Assembly: GCA_048213135.1 (NCBI GenBank)
Contig: PS015136.1
Location: forward strand, 80,190-122,979
DNA: 42,790 nt
DNA from: Reclinomonas americana ATCC 50394
Lineage: Eukaryota; Jakobida; Jakobea; Jakobida
Direction of reading: 5' to 3'
Shown here: one piece after another, positions 33,395 to 41,256 of the stretch
How the letters are laid out: each line of letters starts with the position of its first letter
Position numbering within the stretch: position 1 is the first letter of the stretch
Notes under the pieces: generated by a model
The model's database searches: none
What the model was told of the DNA's origin: nothing
What the model saw: only the letters and a program-made list of their open reading frames with translations
Made by a program: the position numbers and the translations under genes

Positions 33395-34447
33395 TCACGG
33401 CGACGGTATCGACAGTGACAGCGACGACGACGACGACGCTGCAGAAACCGGCCCCTCGCTTCCCAGCTGCTCCACCGGCTCTCGCGGCAGTACGCGCTGA
33501 CGACCAGTACTGCCTTTGAACTTATGCGACGGTGGGGGATCCAGGTGCTCATGAGCTGTACCCTCGTGCGGTCGATACGGGTGTGGAAGCGGCAGGCCAC
33601 TCCGACTCACCGTACGTGGGTCGGGGCCCTTCAGGGACTCGCGGTACTCAAAGATACCGAAGCCGAGGAGAAACGCGGAGCCCAGGGTAAAGGACACTCC
33701 ACCCCACAGGTTGAACCACAGCACGGCGGCCTTGTTGCATAGATAGACGCTGCCGAGGCTGAGCGACTTGTCGTCCTCGGCCACAATGCCGGGCGTGTTG
33801 CATATACGCGCAATTATGTATAACACACTGCCGACCATCAGCAGCGTGGAGCCGGCAATGCTCTGGTTGTGTGGATCGAGCGGGCGCGTCCACTTGACGG
33901 AGCCGACGACCACCGCGTTCGACATGAATAGGAGACTGCCAATGAAGAACAGGGCAGCAGCAGTCAATCCCCACCAATTCGCCACCTCGGTGGCGTTGGC
34001 CAAGTCGACGATCTGAGTCACCAGGAAGCTGATGCCACCCAGGAGGAAGGTCAGCACACCTAGGTGGTACGTCCAGCCTGGACGCTTGCTCGGCCGGTTC
34101 CACAGTTCGCTGTAGGCGGCCTTGGATTCGATGAATCCCTTGGCCACGGTGAAGAGCACGACGCCACCCAGGAAGATGGCATCGCCGAGGGCGCGGCCAC
34201 CAACCCTTGTCACCTGCAGCACCAGCGGCAAGGTGAAGAGGATGGAGCCGACGACAAAGTGCACGCCGCCAAGCATATCGAGGGCGTAATAGTGGCGCCC
34301 CACTGCACGCCACAGCTTCGGAGCGGCCTTGTAGACGCACTTGTGTGGCATGGTGGGCTCCTCTGCTGGATTCGGGTCTGCGAATGGTCGTCTCGCGATC
34401 TTGCAATTGCCTCCGGATCCGCATGCAGGCTCCTCGAGCTCTGCCAT
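33395..34447 (-). CDS. Intronless multi-pass membrane protein with repeated helix motif (YrhK-like)
   Basis: A single open frame of 350 residues, the longest uninterrupted gene here. The start MAELEEPACG was chosen because upstream codons (open to 34693) are low-quality and no other ATG precedes the conserved part. At least seven hydrophobic segments share the pattern L-G-x-x-x-F-x-x-G-S-x-L-F: LGGVHFVVGSILF, FLGGVVLFTVAKG, LGVLTFLLGGISFLV, AAALFFIGSLLFM, AGSTLLMVGSVLYII and WGGVSFTLGSAFLLG. This resembles the YrhK domain, a short two-helix unit known from bacteria and some eukaryotes. That is inference. The C-terminal 80 residues are polar (PHPYRPHEG..., then a Ser run). The lack of introns among intron-rich neighbours is notable and could reflect retroposition or transfer. 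Function unknown. Confidence 0.8.
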   Translation of the reverse strand: MAELEEPACGSGGNCKIARRPFADPNPAEEPTMPHKCVYKAAPKLWRAVGRHYYALDMLGGVHFVVGSILFTLPLVLQVTRVGGRALGDAIFLGGVVLFTVAKGFIESKAAYSELWNRPSKRPGWTYHLGVLTFLLGGISFLVTQIVDLANATEVANWWGLTAAALFFIGSLLFMSNAVVVGSVKWTRPLDPHNQSIAGSTLLMVGSVLYIIARICNTPGIVAEDDKSLSLGSVYLCNKAAVLWFNLWGGVSFTLGSAFLLGFGIFEYRESLKGPDPRTVSRSGLPLPHPYRPHEGTAHEHLDPPPSHKFKGSTGRQRVLPREPVEQLGSEGPVSAASSSSSLSLSIPSP

Positions 34448-35240
34448 GCGTGCAAGTGCGGTGGGGGTTCGTTGTGTTTGAGTGAGGCGACTTGGCGATT
34501 CTGTGCGGACAGGAGAATCACATTGCGGTCTCTGCCATGACGCGTACGAAGCGCAGCGGGCCCGTCCGCTGCGGGTGTACAAGTCGGGAAAAGATATCAG
34601 AGTGCGCATAGGGATTGTGAGTGCGGTTTGTCGACGTGATCTGGCATAGACCCGGTGCCGCTGCAGCTGTGAGTCTTGGACGTCCTGCACCACCGTGGTT
34701 CGAGGAGTTCGAGTTCTTCCGAGCGACTTCGGCTTACGGAGCTCGAGGTGCCGCTCCGCTACAAAGTCCAGCAGACTCGTACCACCACCTGTTCAACAAC
34801 AACAACAATAACGACAACACCAAAAAGCAAAACAATGCATTCACCACCAAACAAGCCTTGATGCCCAATTTCTGCGTATGTTCGAATATCGGCCAGTACC
34901 ACCATCTCGACTTTCTTTCGTACTGTTCTGCAATGTCTCGATCTCAGTTTCTGATGCTCATTCAAGATGGTGATCATCTGCTTTTGCTTATCAATGCGCG
35001 CGCATATCACGAGGACGTCGACGTCAATCGGAAAATCTCTGTCATGTTCTCAACGTCGACGCTGATCGCCCTCGCGCCTTCCACCGTGCTCTTCACCCCG
35101 GAGAGCATCGCCACTTGTGTGTCATGTTAACAAAGTGCGCATCTCTGCCGCGCTTGACGCAATGTGTCCGCAGCGCTAACGTCGACAGTCGTCGCGTCCT
35201 TGTATTGCACATCACATAACTCTCTCTCCATCGCGAGACG
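34448..35240. other. Intergenic region, weak ORF only
   Basis: Divergent region between the membrane-protein gene and the first secreted-protein gene. A plus-strand frame (34864-35130, MPNFCVCSN... to ...ESIATCVSC) has a hydrophobic stretch but no family, no splice evidence and mixed codon use, so it is not called. A short CAACAA/AACAAC run lies at 34795-34818. Confidence 0.45.
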
Positions 35241-35804
35241 ATGAGCCGCTCAGCGCTCAGCCTCGCACTTCTCGTGCTCTTCATCGCCAGCATTCCTTAC
35301 TGGTACGTCTCTCTCTCTCTCTGTGTCTCTCTTTCTCACACACACACTCTCTTATCTTCTCCCCCACTCGCTCCCGCACACAGTTCCGCGCAACCCGTCG
35401 ACCCAGTTTTCCGCAACCAGCTCGTAATCGCCAACATGTGTGACAACACCAACGTGCCTGTCTTCATCGCCGCCGCCAACCGCTACACAGACTCGCTCGT
35501 CGCCTTTTGCAACCAAATCCGCGACTCCCTCACTGTCCTCACGCCCGCCAACAAGCAGGCACTTCTGCAGCCGCTCGTCGCCACCTGCGCTCAGATCCAA
35601 GCACAGGCGGGCTCGATCAAGGCAGTGACGAGCACAATCATTCCGCCCTCGCAGTTTCTGCAGCTATCGACGGGCGACAATGGCGAGCAGGAGGGTGTGG
35701 CCGCTGCGGAGGCACCAATGTACAATGGCAGCGAGTCGCTGTTGCACACGATGCAACAGAGGGAGAGGGAGAGGGAGAGGGATAAGGAGGCGATTAGTGA
35801 GTGA
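35241..35804 (+). CDS. Small secreted protein, cluster member 1
   Basis: Exon 1 (35241-35302) encodes a signal peptide, MSRSALSLALLVLFIASIPY plus the first two bases of a Cys codon. Exon 2 (35384-35804) follows an 81-bp CT-rich intron (TG|GTACGT...CACAG|T). The mature part begins near SAQPVDPVF. It is mostly helical, with Cys in NMCDN, AFCNQI and ATCAQI, then a polar tail ending in an RERERERD run from GA repeats and EAISE. About 160 residues. It shares with members 2 and 4 the phase-2 intron at the signal cleavage site, an A-Q near the mature start, and a helical L..L...L(T/P)..K...L..L(V/I)..C pattern. I know no named family. The Arg/Glu tail may be recent read-through into repeat. Confidence 0.7.
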   Translation: MSRSALSLALLVLFIASIPYWYVSLSLCVSLSHTHTLLSSPPLAPAHSSAQPVDPVFRNQLVIANMCDNTNVPVFIAAANRYTDSLVAFCNQIRDSLTVLTPANKQALLQPLVATCAQIQAQAGSIKAVTSTIIPPSQFLQLSTGDNGEQEGVAAAEAPMYNGSESLLHTMQQRERERERDKEAISE

Positions 35805-35910
35805 GCAATGAACGCTCGTGAATGGATCTCAGGTTGAGTGAGTGAAGGGAGGGAGCGAGAGAGAGAGAGAGAGAGAGTGAGTGAGTGAGTNNNNNNNNNN
35901 NNNNNNNNNN

Positions 35911-35941
<31 letters not shown>

Positions 35942-36706
35942 CTGAGTGACGGTGAGAAGCAATAGCGAGTGAAGTAGAAGAGCCAGCGAGAGGGTGAAAA
36001 AGGCAGGCAGACGGAGGAGGGGAAGCTTCGAGAGGCGGAGGCTGAGGGTAATGTGAAACAGACAGAAAGCCACACGCAAAATCGAAGGAAGAAAGAAGCA
36101 AAGGAGCGGCAGCGTCGAAAAAAAACGCCGAGAGGCAGAATTCGAATACTAAGAGAATGTCAGAGAGAGAGAGAGAGAAACACGGCAGAACGAGAGAGAG
36201 GGTCTCAGTGATAGGCTCACACAACCCCCAGGAAGCTAGACGCACAGGAAGAGCGAATGCCAGCAGAGAAGGAAGCGCAGTAATTCGAGAACCATGAATG
36301 AGGCTTTCGTGAGAGACACAGACTGGCGGTGAGAGAGAGAGAGAGAGGAAGGAAGGAAAGAAGAAGAGAAGGAGCGGCATCGACGATAATCTCAATAGCG
36401 ACGCAGACAGAAGGAGAGACAGAGAGGCGCCCATCGCCAGAGGCCATGCGACAGTGAAAGACGAAGAAGTGGAAGAGAGGCAGGCTCGAGCTAAGAGACA
36501 TTGGGGAGAGACACAGACAGAAGGTTAGAGAGAGAGAGAGAGAGAGGCTGACACACTGACAGACAGGCAGACACGCAGAGTAAACCGAGAATGAGGAGCG
36601 GCGCAGACCCATCGCCAGAGACAAGCAGGCAACAGGAGAACGTGCGACACGACCTGTTGCGCAATGGCCAGCCCTTCACTAGTCCCACTCTCCGCGCCTC
36701 TCACAA
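35805..36706. repeat. Purine-rich degenerate repeat region between convergent genes
   Basis: The plus strand is GA-rich throughout, with (GA)n at 35860-35940 and a 20-base gap (35891-35910). GGAGCGGC(A/G) followed by AGCGTCGA, ATCGACGAT or GCAGACCC recurs near 36102, 36371 and 36595, and CCATCGCCAGAG recurs at 36431 and 36609. This indicates old tandem copies of about 200-270 bp. No supported gene; frames on the minus strand are Ser/Leu repeats. Confidence 0.6.
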
Positions 36707-36988
36707 TCATCCCGGCGCTTGGCAAGGGAACGGAACATCAATCGCGTCGACAAACACCATGTCATTTTTCGTCAGCTGACACTGCACGATCAACGGCGAG
36801 TAGTCAGCCGCCTTCTTGTCGCCATACAGCTTCGGCAGCGCAGTGGCAAGGGCATCGGCAATGTCGGAGAGTGCATGCGCGAGCGTGTCCATCGCCTGCA
36901 TCGTCATCTGCCAGTTGGCATTCTCGCGTACGCTGGCGTTGCTCAGTGCCGTCCGGCCGATGATGTCAAAGGTGACTTGTGCATGACT

Positions 36989-37031
<43 letters not shown>

Positions 37032-37160
37032 ATGAGTTGACAGCGTGTACGTGTGTGAGAGAGTGGAGAGAGGGAAGCGCCCGGTGACTCACGCTGATGA
37101 TGCAGCAAATGCCAGCAGCACGACGATCGCCAGCGCAGAGAAGACGAGCGCGCGACTCAT
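36707..37160 (-). CDS. Small secreted protein, cluster member 2
   Basis: Exon 1 (37160-37093) gives the signal peptide MSRALVFSALAIVVLLAFAA plus SSA. After a 106-bp intron of (CT)n, exon 2 (36986-36707) continues HAQVTFDIIG. The total is about 115 residues. The mature part has NWQMTMQAMDTLAHALSDIA, then ALPKLYGDKK, LIVQCQLT and a C-terminal PFPCQAPG. Donor GC|GTGAGT and acceptor CAG|T repeat the phase-2 pattern of members 1, 3 and 4. The two cysteines lie in the C-terminal third, while member 1 has three. Similarity to members 1 and 4 is in layout and hydrophobic pattern, with little identity, which suggests fast divergence. Convergent with member 1 across 0.9 kb of repeat. Confidence 0.7.
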
Positions 37161-37923
37161 GCTCACAACCAACGAATGGCGATCAAAAAAGAGGACACCG
37201 AATACTGCGTCGACTTCGGGAACAACGACAGCTGGTGGGCACCTCTACGATGGAAAGGTGCGTGCGTGCGCGTGTAAAAGACAGGCACCGCGCACCTGCA
37301 AAGAGGAGGCGCAAAGGAGCAAGATGCGACAATTTTTCCGATCGCGGCTCCACCCGCCATTGACAAGTTGCACACTCTCTCACACTCACTCTCACACTCA
37401 CTCACTCACTCACTCACTCACTCACTCACTCNNNNNNNNNNNNNNNNNNNNNNNNNNNNNNNNNNNNNNNNNNNNNNNNNNNNNNNNNNNNNNNNNNNNN
37501 NNNNNNNNNNNNNNNNNNNNNNNNNNNNNNNNNNNNNNNNNNNNNNNNNNNNNNNNNNNNNNNNNNNNNNNNNNNNNNNNNNNNNNNNNNNNNNNNNNNN
37601 NNNNNNNNNNNNNNNNNNNNNNNNNNNNNNNNNNNNNNNNNNNNNNNNNNNNNNNNNNNNNNNNNNNNNNNNNNNNNNNNNNNNNNNNNNNNNNNNNNNN
37701 NNNNNNNNNNNNNNNNNNNNNNNNNNNNNNNNNNNNNNNNNNNNNNNNNNNNNNNNNNNNNNNNNNNNNNNNNNNNNNNNNNNNNNNNNNNNNNNNNNNN
37801 NNNNNNNNNNNNNNNNNNNNNNNNNNNNNNNNNNNNNNNNNNNNNNNNNNNNNNNNNNNNNNNNNNNNNNNNNNNNNNNNNNNNNNNNNNNNNNNNNNNN
37901 NNNNNNNNNNNNNNNNNNNNNNN

Positions 37924-37962
<39 letters not shown>

Positions 37963-37974
37963 GGCGTCACGTAC
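37161..37974. other. Region with ACTC repeat and 492-base gap, probably holding the rest of member 3
   Basis: A (CTCA)n tract (37376-37431) runs into the gap 37432-37923, followed by (GA)n to 37959. Exon 2 of member 3 should lie leftwards of 37975 and is not seen in 37161-37431, so it is probably inside the gap. Confidence 0.6.
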
Positions 37975-38036
37975 CACACGGAGGCCACACAGACAATGGT
38001 CGTGACAGCGAGGAGCAGGAAGACGCACGCGCGCAT
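37975..38036 (-). CDS. Small secreted protein, cluster member 3: signal-peptide exon only
   Basis: A 62-bp exon, MRACVFLLLAVTTIVCVASV plus two bases (TG), ends at donor GTACGTG. It has the same length and phase as exon 1 of member 1 (also 62 bp, TG|GTACGT). A (CT)n intron follows and enters a 492-base gap, so the mature part is not visible. Called from the exon's likeness to the other members and its position between them. Confidence 0.5.
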
Positions 38037-38686
38037 CTGATGGAGATGATTGTGTCTGACGGACGAATATGTGAAACCGCTCTCTTTATCTCTCTCACAC
38101 ACGAAGGCAGGTGATTGGAACGCGATAGTTGCCGTGGATGAGCAGTGCCTGGTGCGGTGAGAGACGCCAAGGAGGGAGAGCGGCACCTCGAGCTCGTCGA
38201 CGTTGTCGACGTTATTTCGGAAAAATTCGACGACGTCGACGCTTTCTTCTCCCCGACGCTGAGTGCTCGTTCCGCACCGCCAACATGGCAAGGCCGACTG
38301 TGCCTCGTCAGCGCAGGGCAAGCGGCTTCTCCGTCGCGCCACCGAATATTAATACGATCGCGAATACTTATCGAAATCGGTATGCGCATGCAATCGATAT
38401 TCCGCATGGTAACAACGCTTCCCGCCATGTCAGAGTGAATGCAACCCACCCAACCCTCATAGCATTCTCTTACCGGGCATGCGTGCAATGCCATGGCGTC
38501 GAAAACCTGTTCGCTGTCAGATTGTCCGCCTATCGCAGAGCGACTCGACGTGCATCGCTGTATGAGCTCCACAAACACCCGCCACGCACGCGCACACACA
38601 AGAGTTGAAGCACATAAGAGAGCAGAGATGAGCGGCCAGCAGCCAGACTACGCGGGAGGTGCGTCGCAACCGAATGTCTCACTTGC
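38037..38686. other. Intergenic region, no supported gene
   Basis: Divergent region between members 3 and 4. It has a GTCGACGTTGTCGACGTT-type repeat (38192-38240), and GAATATTAATACGATCGCGA at 38344-38363. Several frames are open but none shows a family, a splice pattern or a signal peptide. Confidence 0.45.
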
Positions 38687-38780
38687 ATGCGTCACTCGTT
38701 CGCGNNNNNNNNNNNNNNNNNNNNNNNNNNNNNNNNNNNNNGTTCTCGTGTGGTCGTCCGTCGTGTCGTCGTCGACCGTC

Positions 38781-38815
<35 letters not shown>

Positions 38816-39149
38816 CACGCACTCACTCTCTGGCACACGCAGTGACGCCCAAGCAACACTCGTCTTCTACAACGACCCCATCACACGCACCCAGTGTCAC
38901 ATCTGGGCCGGCCGCATCGACGCCAACTTCTCGCTTATAAAGTTCACACTCTCGCAGCAGTTGGAGGCCACACGCACGCTGTGTCGCACGTTGCAGAATG
39001 TGCTTCCGGCGCTATTCAGCAACGATGCGGCAAAGATGACGACGTTGCAGTCGACGATTCTCGTCCGGTGCATTGCGCTGGAGAACGCGGCGGCGGCGGT
39101 CTACGGCTTGACCAATTCACTGATGACTATTGATCAGGGGCTTCCGTGA
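38687..39149 (+). CDS. Small secreted protein, cluster member 4, signal exon partly in a gap
   Basis: Exon 1 probably starts at ATG 38687 (MRHSFA), runs into the gap 38705-38741 and resumes as a Val/Ser-rich stretch (LVWSSVVSSS in one frame) before a (CT)n intron. Exon 2 (38843-39149) begins GCAG|T, giving DAQATLVFYNDPITRTQCHI. It continues with LSQQLEATRTLCRTLQNVLP, then NDAAKM, ILVRCIALENAAAAVYGLTN, and a stop after QGLP. Three cysteines (TQC, TLC, VRC). As in members 1 and 2, a helix L..xC..L...LP is followed by K...L...(I/L)V.C. The gap length cannot be trusted, so the exon 1 frame is unproven. An alternative start at 38629 (MSGQQPDYAGG) has no signal peptide. Confidence 0.6.
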
Positions 39150-40273
39150 GCAGTGTAGCGAGTGGGAGGGAGAGTGTATGAATCGGAATAATCGTGGAGG
39201 AGGAAGAGGAGGAGGGCGAAGGGGGAGGGAGGGAGGGGGGAGAAGGAGAGGGACGAGGGGAAGAAGAGGAGGCTGAGGGAAGAGAGAACAGAGATAGCAC
39301 AGGTCGTGAGGCTTCACTGACAGTGAGCAGAGTGAGGTTAGTTAAGCGGTAGGACATGCGTACACAGCCCGTCTGCGCCGCGGAGCGGTCGGGGGTCGAC
39401 GGTGTCAGCTCACTCTGTCTGTCATTGTTTTGAGCCTTTCCTCTCACATTTCTTCTTTCTACCTGCCAGTACTTTCCAGCAGCAGTGGAAAGTGGAGAGG
39501 GCACAGGAGGGGCATCCGAGAAGAGTGCAGTGAGGATGAAGACAGCGCCGCAGACAGACAAGCAGTCGGGGAGCGAATAAAGAGAGGCAGTCAGAGTGAT
39601 GGGAAGGGGGAGAAAGAGAGAAGATAGAGAGACAGCGACACAGCGATGAAGTGAGAGAGAGGCAGAAAGAAGTCAGTGAGACGGAGAAGGCAGAGAGACA
39701 GAAGCATCAGCATCGACGGGGAAGAGAGAGCAGAATGAGCGACAGCGAGACGGAGGGAGGGTGAAGCTGCGGAGAAGATCGCGGTCAAAGAGAAAGAGAC
39801 AGCAGAATGCAAGAGATACCAGCACCGACAAGAAACAGAGAATAGTTTGAGTGACAGCGACGGAGGAAGGGAGACGGAGAACGGAAGACGAAGATGGGCA
39901 GGCCGAGTTAGCGCCAGCAGCGATAGACAACTTGCAGCTGGACTCGGATCTCGTCGTTTGGATAGCCTGGATAAGTTGCGTTCTCCCGGCACGTGCGCGA
40001 GTTCGCATCTGTCTACAGCATGCAGCATGCAAGCTGTTGGACAGATAAGTGGTTGAGATTGGTCATCGAATTCGCAAACCCTGCAAACCGCAGCAGCAAA
40101 CGAGACGTATTCACGTCCCCGACCGGCCAACGCACAAGCTCAGGGGAAACAAGGACGCATTCTGTATAACGACGAATTAGTCTGTTTAGGGCGAAACCAA
40201 GTCGGAGTTTAGTCGGACTCGACCAACGAAAGAAGCACGCACTTGTCAAACGAGCGCGCGCACACACACACAC
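39150..40273. repeat. Intergenic purine-rich repeats; no supported gene
   Basis: GA-rich on the plus strand. From 39590 to 39900 words recur: AGCAGAATG at 39729 and 39801; GAGCGACAGCGAGACGGAGG, against GAGTGACAGCGACGGAGG, at 39735 and 39849; AGCATCAGCATCGACGGGGA against ACCAGCACCGACAAGAAAC. This indicates degenerate tandem units near 100 bp. 39300-39420 has a 9-bp inverted repeat (39328-39336 with 39409-39417). The stretch 40040-40270 next to the carrier gene is less repetitive and ends in (CA)n before the ATG; it probably contains the promoter. Confidence 0.55.
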
Positions 40274-41220
40274 ATGCCACCGTGGTTCCGCGAGGTACGC
40301 ATCACAACAAACGCCGCTCACACGTGTGCGCACATTACTCACATCACTTTCACACACACAGTTCCTGTGGGGCCGCTCGTCCGCACCTCCACTGACGCCC
40401 ACACGCAGCGCATGCACACTGGCCTCGTGTAACCTCCTCCCTCACACACAACAGCATCATCACTTTCATCGCACACCTCCTCCTCCACAAGTGACAACTA
40501 GTCGTCGTCCTTTTGTTGCTCTTGCTGCGGCGGTGAGCGTTCTCGGAGTGGGAGCCTATTGCATGAGAATGGATGGAAACAGGCATGTGTCGGCGACTCT
40601 TGTGGAGAGACATCATCAGCAGCATCATCATCATGTGGGATTGCAATCATCGTCTTCTGTGGAGCTTGGGTTGTTGCCGAAGAGTGTGGCGGCGGCGAGT
40701 GGGGCGTTTATTACGTCGTTGTTTGGTGAGTGCGATGGGAGGTGCTGTCTCTCTTGCTCTTCTCTCTTCCTGCCTCCTTGATCTTCCTGTGCTCATGATT
40801 CTTGTGTTTTTCGTTGTTGCTCTCGTTGCTCATCTCTCTCCTCTCTCTGTCACACTTCCTTTCTTCTTCTTCTGTGCTTGTCTCACGCTTTATCTTGCTC
40901 TGCCTCTGCAGTCCCTCCCTCGCCTCTCTCTCTCTCTCTCTGCTTTCCTTCTCTTTTCGCACCTCCTTCTCTCTTATCCGTCTTGCTTGTCGCTTTATCT
41001 TGCACTGCCTCTGCAGTCCGTCCCTCGCCCCCTCTCTCCCTTCACTTCCTAACCTCTTGTTCCTCTCCTTGCTCTCTTCTCTTCTCTGCTCTCCCTCTGT
41101 GCTCTCTTTTCTCTTTCATGCTGCCTTCCCTCTTGCTTATCTTCCTGAATGTCTCGCGCTCTCGTTCGCATCTTTCCATGCTTTCTTGCATTCTCGCTTT
41201 TCTTTCTTCTTCCCTTCCCT

Positions 41221-41256
<36 letters not shown>

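Noticed and set aside
32863-33398. Overlapping minus-strand frames with protein-like words
   Set aside because: They lie in two frames without a splice solution or family likeness, and partly overlap the end of the membrane-protein gene.
34864-35130. 88-codon plus-strand frame before the first secreted-protein gene
   Set aside because: Starts without a signal peptide, lacks the two-exon design, and no family is visible.
39328-39417. tRNA-like element: a TAGTTAAGCGG A-box-like word inside a 9-bp inverted repeat, with GGTCGAC downstream
   Set aside because: The T-arm and D-arm stems do not pair, the B-box is wrong at key bases and the acceptor stem has a mismatch. It is not a tRNA by eye.
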